NCBI GenBank assembly: GCA_002293365.1
Contig: DBDD01000176.1
Location: 1 to 31,999 of the forward strand
Origin: Christensenella sp. UBA941
GTDB lineage: Bacteria > Bacillota > Clostridia > Christensenellales > UBA941
DNA length: 31,999 nucleotides
Direction: 5' to 3'
Shown here: in pieces, positions 24,750-31,999 of the stretch
How positions within the stretch are numbered: position 1 is the first letter of the stretch
Layout: each line of letters starts with the position of its first letter
Program-made: the position numbers and the translations under genes
The notes under the pieces: model-generated
Seen by the model: only the letters and a program-made list of their open reading frames with translations
Databases searched by the model: none
Told to the model about the DNA's origin: nothing

Positions 24750-25286
24750 TCATATTAACCTCTCCGCGTTATCATAAATCGCCCTTTTATCGTCCTCTGA
24801 GAGCAACTTGTCAATAATAACAGCGATTGCAATTACAATCATTATATTCAGCCCGAACCGAGCAAACGTGAATAAAAATCCCAAAGAGGAAATCTCAAAT
24901 AGCAGCAAGGGGATGCGGATACTCGCGCTGGCGCACAGGAACAGCAGTACGTTTGAAATGCGGCTGCCCTTTTTTAACAGCACACCGGCGACTGGCAACA
25001 GCGCGTACAGCGGAACAGCCGTCACCACGCCCAGCAGCAAGGCGACAACAGCGCCCTTGACGCCGGAATGCACACCCATAAACTTAATCATAGATTCACG
25101 GGAAATCCAGACGTCCATGAGACCGACGCAGATAAACACCGGCGTGAGCATGAACAGGAAGTTGATGACATTCCTGCCCGCAAAGCGCAAGGTAACTGTT
25201 TCTGTCTTCGGATCAATTATGAGCAAAGCCAGATTGACGGCAACAACCGCCGCAAGGAACCAATACTTTTTTATGATTTTTATCAT
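24750..25286 (-). CDS. Permease, C-terminal half (ArsP/UPF0718-like)
   Basis: A 178-residue membrane protein with about five helices and the repeat signature of the predicted permease family (PF03773/UPF0718): GVHSGVKGAVVALLLGVVTA followed by VPLYALLPVAGVLLKKGS. Complete family members have both halves in ~300 residues; here each half is a separate gene. Its ATG overlaps the stop of the first half (ATGA), so the two are translationally coupled and presumably form a heterodimer. A longer frame extends upstream inside the first-half gene in another phase and is a shadow. Substrate unknown; relatives move arsenicals or other small compounds. Confidence 0.8.
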   Translation of the reverse strand: MIKIIKKYWFLAAVVAVNLALLIIDPKTETVTLRFAGRNVINFLFMLTPVFICVGLMDVWISRESMIKFMGVHSGVKGAVVALLLGVVTAVPLYALLPVAGVLLKKGSRISNVLLFLCASASIRIPLLLFEISSLGFLFTFARFGLNIMIVIAIAVIIDKLLSEDDKRAIYDNAERLI

Positions 25287-25771
25287 TCCATAATCGCTCC
25301 AACGATGATGGCCGCGGCGAACGCGAACAGATACGAAAGCACGTTCCGAAGTATAGCGGCCTTTTTTTCGAGATATTTTATCTCCATCGGCAAGGTGACG
25401 AAGCCCACCATAGTAAGCGTGGAGATGAATACGGCTATCTGCGCGACCCCCGCGCCGTTTTTCAGCAGCTCGGCGGCGACCGGAAACGCGACCAGCACAG
25501 GAACCAGCGTGACCGCGCCCAATAAAGACGCGATCAGCATCCCCGCAATGCCGCTTTTCGCGCCGATTACACGCTGGATGGTTTCCGGCGTCACTCTCGC
25601 GAGAAGCAGCCCCACAAGGAGCAATATTGCCGCAAACTGCGGCAGCACGTTTACAAACATCTTCCACGCCTTTTTGAGTGATAAGACGGTTTTATTTCTG
25701 TCTTTTTTGAACGATGCGCCGAGAAGAATTACCGCCACGCCATATAGGAAAAACGTAAATACGCTATTCAT
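25283..25771 (-). CDS. Permease, N-terminal half (ArsP/UPF0718-like)
   Basis: A 162-residue membrane protein with four to five helices and the same signature as its partner: RVIGAKSGIAGMLIASLLGA, then TLVPVLVAFPVAAELLKNGA. AGGGGCGG precedes the ATG. Both halves carry one copy of the glycine/proline motif, as expected from an internally duplicated permease. It is the first gene of the unit and diverges from the Crp/Fnr gene, with a perfect palindrome at the activator position of its promoter. Confidence 0.82.
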   Translation of the reverse strand: MNSVFTFFLYGVAVILLGASFKKDRNKTVLSLKKAWKMFVNVLPQFAAILLLVGLLLARVTPETIQRVIGAKSGIAGMLIASLLGAVTLVPVLVAFPVAAELLKNGAGVAQIAVFISTLTMVGFVTLPMEIKYLEKKAAILRNVLSYLFAFAAAIIVGAIME

Positions 25772-25819
25772 AATTGTTGCCGCCCCTTGCCTTTTCTGTT
25801 CAAAACTATCATCCTATCC

Positions 25820-25879
25820 TTGTCCTAATACTCTAATTATAGTATTCTGGCCTTGAACCATTTGTTGCGCTGGCAACAA
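25820..25879. promoter_or_regulatory. Divergent promoters with Crp/Fnr-type palindrome
   Basis: TTGTTGC-GCTG-GCAACAA (25862-25879) is a perfect inverted repeat. On the minus strand TATAAT (25841-25836) gives a predicted start at 25829; the palindrome centre is then at -41.5, the class II activator position of Crp/Fnr proteins, and no good -35 is present, as expected for an activator-dependent promoter. On the plus strand TTGTCC (25820-25825), 17 bases, TATTCT (25843-25848) would start near 25855, placing the site just downstream, suited to autorepression. Confidence 0.7.
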
Positions 25880-25900
25880 TTCAGCCGATGAGGACGAGGC

Positions 25901-26562
25901 ATGATCGATTACGAAGTTTTAGCTCGGATGGAACTGTTTTCCGGCATAGAGCCGGATGCGCTTGCCGGATTGCTCGGCTGTCTATCCGCAAGGCGAGCTG
26001 AATACGCCAAAGACGAGTTTATTGTTGAGGAAGGAATCACGTTACTGACTTCGGCGTCATCTTGTCCGGACATGGGCGCTCTGTCAAATGGGACGCTTCG
26101 GGTAAGATGTTTATCGTAACCCTGTTGGAGAAAGGCAGCGTGATCGGCGTTCTGTTGGCGGCGCGGCAAGAGCGCGAAAGCTCGGTGTTCGTCCAGGCCG
26201 TGGACGATGCAGCTGTGCTGCTGATTCCGTTTGATAAGCTGATTGCCCGCTGTGAAAGGGCCTGTCCAAAGCATGAGGTCTTGCTCCGCAATTACATAGC
26301 CGCTATCGCTGATAAAGGGCTTGTATTACACGAGCGGATAAGCTGTCTTATCATGCCCACCGTCCGGGAAAAGATCATGCTTTATTTACGGCAAGCATCG
26401 CAGGAGCGGCGGCGCCGGGTTTTCGATATTCCGCTTAATCGGAACAACATGGCCGAATACCTCAATGTAGAGCGTAGCGCGCTGTCTCGGGAACTGTCCG
26501 CGATGAAACGCGACGGGTTGATTGACTACCACCGAAACAGCTTCAGACTTTTATGGGAATGA
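25901..26562 (+). pseudogene. Crp/Fnr-family regulator interrupted by one frameshift
   Basis: The first frame (from ATG 25901) encodes the start of a cyclic-nucleotide-type sensor domain (MELFSGIEPDALAGLLGCLS, then EYAKDEFIVEEG) and then runs into unrelated sequence. The next frame continues the same domain seamlessly from VTDFGVILSGHGRSVKWD to KMFIVTLLEKGSVIGVLLAA and ends with a Crp-type helix-turn-helix (PLNRNNMAEYLNVERSALSR, then DGLIDYH). Adding one base at about 26038-26041 gives one protein of about 220 residues, normal for the family. The rest is intact, so this is either a very recent mutation or an indel error. It is divergent from the permease pair, its likely target. Confidence 0.85.
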
Positions 26563-26566
26563 ACAA

Positions 26567-26641
26567 ATGAAGTTATTTGTAAGCGCCATGAACAACGTGA
26601 TTGATTATATCGAGGAAAGGGTGTGCATTAGGCCGGTGTAG
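26567..26641 (+). pseudogene. N-terminal remnant of an AraC-family regulator
   Basis: A 24-codon frame encodes MKLFVSAMNNVIDYIEERVC. The MNNVIDYIEE block matches the first helix of many Clostridial AraC-type regulators (MNxAIDYIEExL). It stops abruptly, 16 bases before the nested inverted-repeat element. It begins four bases after the Crp/Fnr stop. It is probably a scar of a larger gene lost when the repeat element arrived or a deletion occurred. Confidence 0.45.
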
Positions 26642-26656
26642 CTGTCGATATCCGGC

Positions 26657-26778
26657 ACGTTCCCCCAACAAGCGGACGGAGCCGTTTTCCGAAGGGAAAA
26701 CGGGCGAACGGCGTATGCGTATATGCCTTGTGCATATACATATACACCGCTTGTTAATCGAATCGGAACGTTCCGATT
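26657..26778. repeat. Nested, branched inverted-repeat element
   Basis: Several inverted repeats are nested. ACGTTCC (26657-26663) pairs with GGAACGT (26765-26771); AACAAGCGG (26667-26675) with CCGCTTGTT (26747-26755). Inside are hairpin CCGTTTTCC-GAAG-GGAAAACGG (26682-26703) and hairpin GTATGCGTATATGC-loop-GCATATACATATAC (26713-26745, two mismatches). Together they fold as a three-way junction. The 3' end is also a perfect 18-bp palindrome (26761-26778). It fills the gap between two convergent units, with no T-run for a simple terminator. A small mobile repeat or structured RNA is possible. Confidence 0.7.
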
Positions 26779-26783
26779 AGCCG

Positions 26784-28784
26784 CTACAATTCCACAACAA
26801 TCATTTGATGGCATTTCCATCTCGGCACGGTGAACGTACACAGCCCGTCCTTCACGGCAAAGCCAAGCTCCTCTATTTGCGGAGCGAGGTAAACTCTTCG
26901 GACATACTTATCTGTACGCAGTTGTATCCGGGTATCGTATAGCGGCACAATATCCTCGATGACCTCAACAAGCTTTTCCTGGCCGGTGTAGCGGAAAGCG
27001 CCCCGCAAGGTTGTGTGGGCAAAGAGCAGATGCATGACATAGCGGTTCTTTGAAGCCTGACGAGTGACTGTAAACACGCCGCGATCAGGCAGTGAGGCGG
27101 TCGCGGTTTTGCTGCCCGCAAGCAAAGAATCAACCGCGTAAATGACAAGCTCCTTACAATGCAGCGAACCTTTTTTAGCGTAATCGGTAAATACCTGCCA
27201 GCCTATGTACGCAGCGTTTGATGTAAAGCAAGCCGCCGGCCTCCCGTTCCCCGGCTTATTCGGGGTATGCAAATGAGAACAGAAGCGGTAGGTATCGCGG
27301 TTGAAGTATGAATCGGCGCAGCGCGCGAAAACCTTGCCGCCAGCGGGCTCGATTATATCGCATGGCTCGTACATTACATGCGGGCTGTTGCCCGTTGTAA
27401 GCGCAAAGCCCGGCATAAGGTAGCTCGGAATCGATTCGGCCTGACCGGCGGCTTTTGCGCCAAGCGGCAGTAAAAACTTATCCATGTCTTTTGCCATGCC
27501 GCTTTTCCCCGTGGCGAGTAGTTTGCCGCCCGCCGCAAGATAATCGCGCAAACGACCTGCCGATTCTACCGATAAACGTATGGTGTCCGGCAGGATAATG
27601 AGCTTGTATGCGGAGAAATCGGCTTCGAGGTCGATAAACCTGTAGAGATACCCACCTTCAAGCATGATCCGGTTTGCGCCTATGTCGCCATGAAGGCTCA
27701 TATCCCTGTCTGAAGCGCCGCCGCTCACCGCCTCCTGCCCAAGTATGCCGACGTCGTATAACAGCTCCGCGTCCTCACAATAAGGTTCCTTCCCCTCAAC
27801 TTCGGCGTATGCCGCGCCAATAAGCGCATAGGTGTCCGGGTTCATAGCGCCGCGCGGATGAAGCTGATCGCCGATTGAGCATTTCGCGCCGAACGCCAAT
27901 GACAGGCCGGTTTCATAGCGAAGGGCGTTCGGGTGTTTAAAGCCCCCGAATTCCCCCCACGTGGTGTGGAATTTTCCTGTCATGCCGAGGTATTCTTTCC
28001 CCAGTCCAGCCACATACGCGGCGGACATCGGAAAATGATTATAGCCCCAGCCTCCGGTGGGCAGGCTCTCAAGCTCGAAATGGCTGTCCCAGGCGGCAAG
28101 ATCACGCCGCCCGCGCGTAATATGGCCTCCATTGTGGAATATCGCGCAATTCTCACTATGCGCGCGCACGGCCTCCCGCACGCTTTGCGCGTATCGGGTG
28201 AATACGCGCTCGGCTTGATGAGTCACGGCGTCCGTATCGCGCGGATCGTCCCCCAGCGCGAGCATTTCGGCGCGGCATGAGGCGCACAAGCAAGGTTTAA
28301 CAGAGGCGATGTCGAGGAAGATTTCCTCGGGATGATACAGCTCCATCACCTCGTGGATTTGCGCCAGAAGTACCGGCATGTACGACGTATTGAAGCATAG
28401 AATATGGAAGCCGGGCGCCCCTGTGAAATCCGGAACCCATTCGGTGCTCTCGTCCGCGTTGCGCAGGAGCCATTCCGGGTGCGCGACCGCTTCCTTTTCG
28501 TCGATACCCGCTGAAATGTATACCGGCGCGCGTACACCTAACTCATTACACGCTTCCAACTGCTGCCCTAGCAGATCGAAATTAAGGTGCGGATGAATAC
28601 GATTGGCTTTGCTGGGATGATAGGACCAGCCGTGATGGCATTTCGAAAAGAGCGTGATAGATTCTACGCGCCCATTTTTCAGTGCGCGCTGAAACTCCTT
28701 TTTGTCGAAGTCCTCTCCAATGCCCTCAATGAGGCCGGATGTATGAAAATCAAGATGCACCTGGCGGAATGGAAGCCGTTTCAT
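26784..28784 (-). CDS. Glycoside hydrolase (GHL6-like catalytic part with GH42-type trimerisation domain)
   Basis: A 666-residue protein without a signal peptide, hence probably cytoplasmic. The N-terminal barrel has RQVHLDFHTSGLIEGIGEDF, SITLFSKCHHGWSYH, the hydrophobic core strand EEIFLDIASVKPCLCASCRA and HFELESLPTGGWGYNHFPMS, which are typical of proteins annotated as GHL6 or beta-galactosidase-trimerisation-domain enzymes. Residues ~340-460 form the flavodoxin-like GH42M-type domain (LIILPDTIRLSVESAGRLRD, GGKLLATGKSG). The last part is beta-rich. AAGGAG precedes the ATG, 25 bp after the permease stop. It is the last gene of the uptake operon and should act on the imported sugar. Substrate and catalytic residues are not certain. 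Confidence 0.8.
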   Translation of the reverse strand: MKRLPFRQVHLDFHTSGLIEGIGEDFDKKEFQRALKNGRVESITLFSKCHHGWSYHPSKANRIHPHLNFDLLGQQLEACNELGVRAPVYISAGIDEKEAVAHPEWLLRNADESTEWVPDFTGAPGFHILCFNTSYMPVLLAQIHEVMELYHPEEIFLDIASVKPCLCASCRAEMLALGDDPRDTDAVTHQAERVFTRYAQSVREAVRAHSENCAIFHNGGHITRGRRDLAAWDSHFELESLPTGGWGYNHFPMSAAYVAGLGKEYLGMTGKFHTTWGEFGGFKHPNALRYETGLSLAFGAKCSIGDQLHPRGAMNPDTYALIGAAYAEVEGKEPYCEDAELLYDVGILGQEAVSGGASDRDMSLHGDIGANRIMLEGGYLYRFIDLEADFSAYKLIILPDTIRLSVESAGRLRDYLAAGGKLLATGKSGMAKDMDKFLLPLGAKAAGQAESIPSYLMPGFALTTGNSPHVMYEPCDIIEPAGGKVFARCADSYFNRDTYRFCSHLHTPNKPGNGRPAACFTSNAAYIGWQVFTDYAKKGSLHCKELVIYAVDSLLAGSKTATASLPDRGVFTVTRQASKNRYVMHLLFAHTTLRGAFRYTGQEKLVEVIEDIVPLYDTRIQLRTDKYVRRVYLAPQIEELGFAVKDGLCTFTVPRWKCHQMIVVEL

Positions 28785-28809
28785 TCTGTACTCCTTGTTG
28801 ATAAAGCTG

Positions 28810-29646
28810 TTAGCCCTTAACAGCGCCCGCCGTCATGCCGGAAACCACATATTTCTGGCAAAGCAGGTATAGGATTGCGATGGGCAGCGCGGTCAGCATG
28901 AGGTCCGCGAATACATAGTTCCAGTTGCTGGCATACTGGCCGAAGAAGTTATATACGGTAAGCGGCATGGTCCATCGGGAGGACGTATTGAAAAAGTAAA
29001 GCGGCACCATAAACTCGTTCCACGCGCCCATAGCGGTTGAAACCATTGCAGTTGCCAGAATAGGCCGAAGCAATGGCCAAATAATCTTGAAGAATACCGT
29101 AAGCGGCTTCGCGCCGTCGATAATCGCGGCTTCATCCAGTTCGCGTGGAACCGTTTTTATAAACCCGGTAAGTACGAAGATGGTCCACGGCATTTGCAGC
29201 GCGGTGATGATCATGATAACGCCGAAGAAAGTGCCCATAAGGTTAAGGATTCTCAGAAGCCCAAAGGTCGTGATTATTTGAATCGGTGAAATCATGCCCA
29301 TGAGGAAAAGCAGGTAAACGCCCTTCGTATAGCGGTTGGTGCGGCGTGATACTATGAACGCGCACATGCAGCCAAACAGCAGTACCAGCCCCGTAACCGC
29401 GACAGTTATTATCGTGCTGTTAATAAAGGCGCGGGCTATCCCGCCGTTCTCGATAACATGCGTATAGTTATCGAAATGCCATTCCGTTGGCAAAGCCAGA
29501 CTGAACTGCTGCGCCTCCGCTGGGTTTTTAAACGAGCCGAGTATCATGACGAGCATCGGCACGATAACGGTTAAGCTCATGGCAGTGATCAATACCGTCC
29601 ACAGCACGCGGATGCTAAATAGTCTTTTTTGATGCTTTCCTCTCAT
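28810..29646 (-). CDS. Sugar ABC transporter permease (MalG/MsmG-like)
   Basis: A 278-residue inner-membrane protein with six predicted helices and the cytoplasmic EAA loop that contacts the ATPase (LDEAAIIDGAKPLTVFFKII). The order and size match the second permease of CUT1-type carbohydrate transporters. ATG at 29646 overlaps the stop of the first permease by one base (TGATG), implying coupled translation; an upstream start at 29679 would overlap that gene without need. No ATPase gene is seen in the window; such operons commonly borrow a shared MsmK/MsiK-type ATPase. Confidence 0.92.
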   Translation of the reverse strand: MRGKHQKRLFSIRVLWTVLITAMSLTVIVPMLVMILGSFKNPAEAQQFSLALPTEWHFDNYTHVIENGGIARAFINSTIITVAVTGLVLLFGCMCAFIVSRRTNRYTKGVYLLFLMGMISPIQIITTFGLLRILNLMGTFFGVIMIITALQMPWTIFVLTGFIKTVPRELDEAAIIDGAKPLTVFFKIIWPLLRPILATAMVSTAMGAWNEFMVPLYFFNTSSRWTMPLTVYNFFGQYASNWNYVFADLMLTALPIAILYLLCQKYVVSGMTAGAVKG

Positions 29647-30527
29647 CACTCCGACACCTCCCGGCGGCGCAGGAACCAATTCAGGACGACGGCAATAATG
29701 GATACGATGAAGAAGAGTATGAGCCCCATAGCCGTTGAGCGGCCGAGCATGCCCATAGAGAAGCCCTTGTAAATATACGTTCCCAGCACCTGCGTGGTAT
29801 TGCCCGGCCCGCCGCCGGTCATAACATAAATCTGCTCGAACACCTTCAGGCCGCCGATGGTGTTCAAGGTGACCACCACCGTAAAGGCGGGTGCGAGAAG
29901 CGGAAACGTTATGTTTTTAAATTGGGATAGCAGGCCCGCGCCGTCAATACGCGCCGCCTCGTAGTATTCTTCCGGGATGCCATGAAGCCCGGCCAGAAAA
30001 ATAGCCATAGCGAAGCCGCTCCACTTCCAAATATGTACGGCCATAACGCTGTATAGGGCGGTGGCAGGGTTGCCCAGCCAGTCTATAGCAAGGTTTTCCA
30101 ATCCGATAGCGATGAGCAGCTTATTTAGGATGCCGTTATTCATCCTGAATACTGATGTGAACATTATGCCTACGACGATCAGGCTAAGCACTGCCGGCAG
30201 ATAGTAAAGCGTCCGAAAAAAACTCTTCCCAAAAACTAGCTTTTTGAGCGCCAGTGCCAGCGCCAGCCCAAAAGCGACGATAAGGACGGTTGTTATAACG
30301 CCGAAGAGAAACGTATTCTTCAGCGCAAGCATAAAATATTCGTCGCCCAAAAGATGCTCGAAATTTGCCAAGCCAACAAAAACGGGCTCGAACAGGCGGT
30401 TTATGTTCCAGTCTGTAAAGCTGAGAATAAAACCTGCCAGAATAGGCACAACAAAGAACACGCTAAAAATCAGAATGGCCGGATAAGTAAAATAATGCGG
30501 ATAAAAGCGCTTGGCATTCCTTCCCAT
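29646..30527 (-). CDS. Sugar ABC transporter permease (MalF/MsmF-like)
   Basis: A 293-residue membrane protein with six predicted helices, typical of the first CUT1 permease: YPAILIFSVFFVVPILAGFI near the start, the EAA motif YYEAARIDGAGLLSQFKNIT and YVMTGGGPGNTTQVL, a signature of MalF-type permeases. ATG at 30527 has GGGAGG seven bases upstream; an in-frame TTG at 30542 lies within that ribosome site and is not used. It follows the solute-binding-protein gene after a 176-bp gap that holds strong hairpins, so it is probably transcribed by partial read-through. Confidence 0.92.
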   Translation of the reverse strand: MGRNAKRFYPHYFTYPAILIFSVFFVVPILAGFILSFTDWNINRLFEPVFVGLANFEHLLGDEYFMLALKNTFLFGVITTVLIVAFGLALALALKKLVFGKSFFRTLYYLPAVLSLIVVGIMFTSVFRMNNGILNKLLIAIGLENLAIDWLGNPATALYSVMAVHIWKWSGFAMAIFLAGLHGIPEEYYEAARIDGAGLLSQFKNITFPLLAPAFTVVVTLNTIGGLKVFEQIYVMTGGGPGNTTQVLGTYIYKGFSMGMLGRSTAMGLILFFIVSIIAVVLNWFLRRREVSE

Positions 30528-30589
30528 TTTAAGACCTCCCAACTAAAACTCGAACCCTGAAACGTTCGTTTGGAAAGCTCAATCGGTTG

Positions 30590-30641
30590 TTCGCCGCCGC
30601 GTCTTTTGGGAGCGTTGCCGTACCCAGGACGCGGCGGCGAA
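30590..30641 (-). terminator. Attenuator-type hairpin between binding-protein and permease genes
   Basis: TTCGCCGCCGCGTC (30590-30603) and GACGCGGCGGCGAA (30628-30641) are perfect 14-bp inverted repeats, and the 24-base loop contains a further TGGG/CCCA pair. Such hairpins after the binding-protein gene protect its mRNA and lower permease expression. No T-run follows on the minus strand, so full termination is unlikely. Confidence 0.65.
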
Positions 30642-30691
30642 ATCAATTTAGCGTACCGATCCGGCTTTTTTTCCGAAGCGGCAGTGGGACT

Positions 30692-30715
30692 GCCGGTTTA
30701 CGCCTAGAAACCGGC
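30692..30715 (-). promoter_or_regulatory. Hairpin with the binding-protein stop codon in its loop
   Basis: GCCGGTTT (30692-30699) pairs with AAACCGGC (30708-30715) over an 8-base loop that contains the TAG stop (minus strand). An overlapping hairpin, GGCAGT-GGG-ACTGCC (30680-30694), shares three bases with it, so both cannot form fully. It may act in mRNA decay or processing. Confidence 0.4.
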
Positions 30716-31999
30716 AACTCCCTGCTGCTGCATGAAATCGACATAGTCGTTCTGGAACGTTTCGAAAACCTCCTGCGGCGTCTTCGTGCCGGCGCAGCTT
30801 TCTACGTAGTAATCCCAGAGAGTGGGCCATAGCGAGGATATGAACGCCATCTGGTCGTTTATTTGGATGGTGTAATTGCCTGTTACGATGTAATTGTCGT
30901 AGATGTGCTTGACCGCCGGGTTGACCGCGCCGCCGTCAACGTCGTTGAACGCGGGGAAGCCGGGTACAGTTTGATAGTAGATGCTCTGGATTTCCGGGCT
31001 TGACCACGCCTCGAGGAAGGCCTTGGCAACGTCCACTTGGCTTCCGGCGTTTGGAACGAACAGCCCTTGAACATAAGCGCCGGTGGCCAGCTTGTCGTTG
31101 TCTCCATATGGAATCAGGAACGAGCCGAGCTCTACATCCGGGTATTTGGAAGCCATATCCACGGCCCACTCGTCGATGGTCAGATACATGGCGGCCTGTC
31201 CCGTGCCCAAAATTTCGGCGGCGGCGTCGTATTTAGCGGAGAGATGATCGTTGTTGACATAGCCGTTATTCACGAGGTCGACATAATGCTGTAGCTGCTC
31301 GGAGGCTACCGTAAGCTCTGGCCAGGTCATCTCGTTGTTCAACAGCCTGTTAAACGTGGCCGCGTCCTGATCGCCCAAGGCGACGGGGATAGCGGTTGTA
31401 AGGAATATCTGAGTCGTCCAGGTGTCGCCGTTTGTCATGTAAAGAGGAGTGGCGACGCCCGCAGCCTTCAGGGCGTCGAGGATCGCAATAAACTCCTGAT
31501 ATGTTTTCGGATGGGGGTCTATGATGCCCGCGTCCGCCAGTATTTTCTTATTGTAATACACGGCCGTGCCGCTGGCGGAGCCTTCTTTCGGCAGGGCGTA
31601 GATTTTGCCGTCGTTGCTGTCCTTAATAAGCGTGGGGTTCACGAGGCGCGAAACCCACGGTTCGCCGCTTAAATCCACGCAATACTGCGCGGCGCCGATA
31701 TCGCTATTCTGTGTCGGGAAATTATACTCGAAAACGTCGGGCACCTCGGATGTGGAAAGCTTTACCTTTGTCATCGCGGTATATTCGTTATCCGGTACCA
31801 CCTGAAACTCGACCGTACAACCGTACTGAGCCTGAATTGCGTCAGCCATTGCGTTGTATTCTTCAAAGAATTTCGCTTGGCTTGTGAGGAATGTAATAGT
31901 CTTTCCGCTTAGAATTGAATCAGCCGCAGGGGCTTCGGCGCTGTTCTCGGCAGGAGCGGCGGGAACGGGCGCTGCGGGAGCGGCGGGTGCTACGGGAGC
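30704..31999 (-). CDS. Extracellular sugar-binding protein of ABC transporter (5' end outside window)
   Basis: A family-1-type solute-binding protein. 431 residues are visible and the frame is open to the right edge, so the signal peptide and lipobox lie outside. The visible N-terminal part is an alanine/proline-rich linker (APVAPAAPAAPVPAAP), usual between a lipidated cysteine and the binding domain. The domain starts near ILSGKTITFLTSQ and shows typical features: YNFPTQNSDIGA, KIYALPKEGSASGTAVYYNK, KTYQEFIAILDALKAAGV, GQAAMYLTIDEWA and FLEAWSSPEIQ. It is the first visible gene of the operon and should deliver an oligosaccharide to the two permeases. The sugar is unknown. Confidence 0.92.
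   Translation of the reverse strand, partial: APVAPAAPAAPVPAAPAENSAEAPAADSILSGKTITFLTSQAKFFEEYNAMADAIQAQYGCTVEFQVVPDNEYTAMTKVKLSTSEVPDVFEYNFPTQNSDIGAAQYCVDLSGEPWVSRLVNPTLIKDSNDGKIYALPKEGSASGTAVYYNKKILADAGIIDPHPKTYQEFIAILDALKAAGVATPLYMTNGDTWTTQIFLTTAIPVALGDQDAATFNRLLNNEMTWPELTVASEQLQHYVDLVNNGYVNNDHLSAKYDAAAEILGTGQAAMYLTIDEWAVDMASKYPDVELGSFLIPYGDNDKLATGAYVQGLFVPNAGSQVDVAKAFLEAWSSPEIQSIYYQTVPGFPAFNDVDGGAVNPAVKHIYDNYIVTGNYTIQINDQMAFISSLWPTLWDYYVESCAGTKTPQEVFETFQNDYVDFMQQQGVAGF

Noticed and set aside
25287..25667. Upstream extension of the second permease half into an arginine- and glycine-rich frame
   Set aside because: It overlaps the first permease half in another phase and has odd composition; the ATG at 25286 with the ATGA overlap is the natural start.
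26657..26778. Integron attC site
   Set aside because: Arms AACAAGCGG/CCGCTTGTT look attC-like, but the GTTRRRY/RYYYAAC cores are not matched, no integrase or second site is seen, and the inner fold is branched.
1..31999. CRISPR arrays, tRNA genes and insertion sequences
   Set aside because: No regularly spaced repeats, no cloverleaf-like sequence and no transposase-like product were found anywhere in the window.

Overview
The window looks like a chromosomal fragment of an uncultured anaerobic Firmicute (Clostridia-type). Signs of this are strong AGGAGG-type ribosome binding sites, several TTG starts, a sigma-D-like promoter, an AgrC-type histidine kinase, a YjbQ/SIS/DeoR sugar-phosphate neighbourhood, a cysteine-rich DUF6485-like protein and an MsmE/F/G-type sugar ABC operon. 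The first bases carry a motif typical of Firmicute rRNA spacers, so the left edge probably borders an rRNA operon. Species cannot be told from the sequence.

Region 1 (1-1000, minus strand): an XRE repressor with a membrane tail and a small downstream membrane protein that is one base out of frame with its start codon.

Region 2 (about 1030-14860) is the most interesting part: an accessory island that looks like an undescribed conflict or stress-signalling system. In order it holds a PUA/EVE-like reader protein with a membrane segment and a heptad coiled coil; two small unknown proteins; a 1480-residue DUF4062-STAND NTPase-WD40 protein; another small unknown protein; a SLOG-like protein on the opposite strand; a 908-residue fusion of a MESH1-like HD hydrolase, a RelA/SpoT synthetase, a helical region and a C-terminal RyR domain; a WYL regulator; a second HD phosphohydrolase-like protein; and a last small protein. 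The small proteins share an M(G/P)LF(S/T)(K/R)-like start. A strong hairpin closes the island. My reading, which is inference, is a nucleotide-signal system: the HD-RelA-RyR protein makes and/or removes an alarmone, SLOG and RyR domains sense nucleotides, the STAND-WD40 protein senses a trigger or executes a response, and WYL controls expression.

Region 3 (14.9-17.3 kb): a SIS sugar-phosphate isomerase and DeoR repressor operon, divergent from a truncated triosephosphate-isomerase-like fragment and yjbQ.

Region 4 (17.3-23.4 kb): an orphan AgrC-like kinase, a P-loop small-molecule or nucleotide kinase, a DUF6033-like gene behind a near-consensus sigma-D promoter, an alpha/beta hydrolase and a membrane-anchored amidohydrolase.

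Region 5 (23.6-26.8 kb): a linear-amide C-N hydrolase remnant, a small membrane protein, a cysteine-rich protein, a permease encoded as two half-genes, and a divergent Crp/Fnr regulator broken by one frameshift. A perfect 18-bp palindrome lies exactly at -41.5 of the predicted permease promoter. An AraC remnant and a nested, branched inverted-repeat element follow.

Region 6 (26.8 kb to the right edge, minus strand): a sugar-uptake operon made of a solute-binding protein (5' end outside the window), two permeases and a GHL6/GH42-like glycoside hydrolase, with attenuator-type hairpins after the binding-protein gene.
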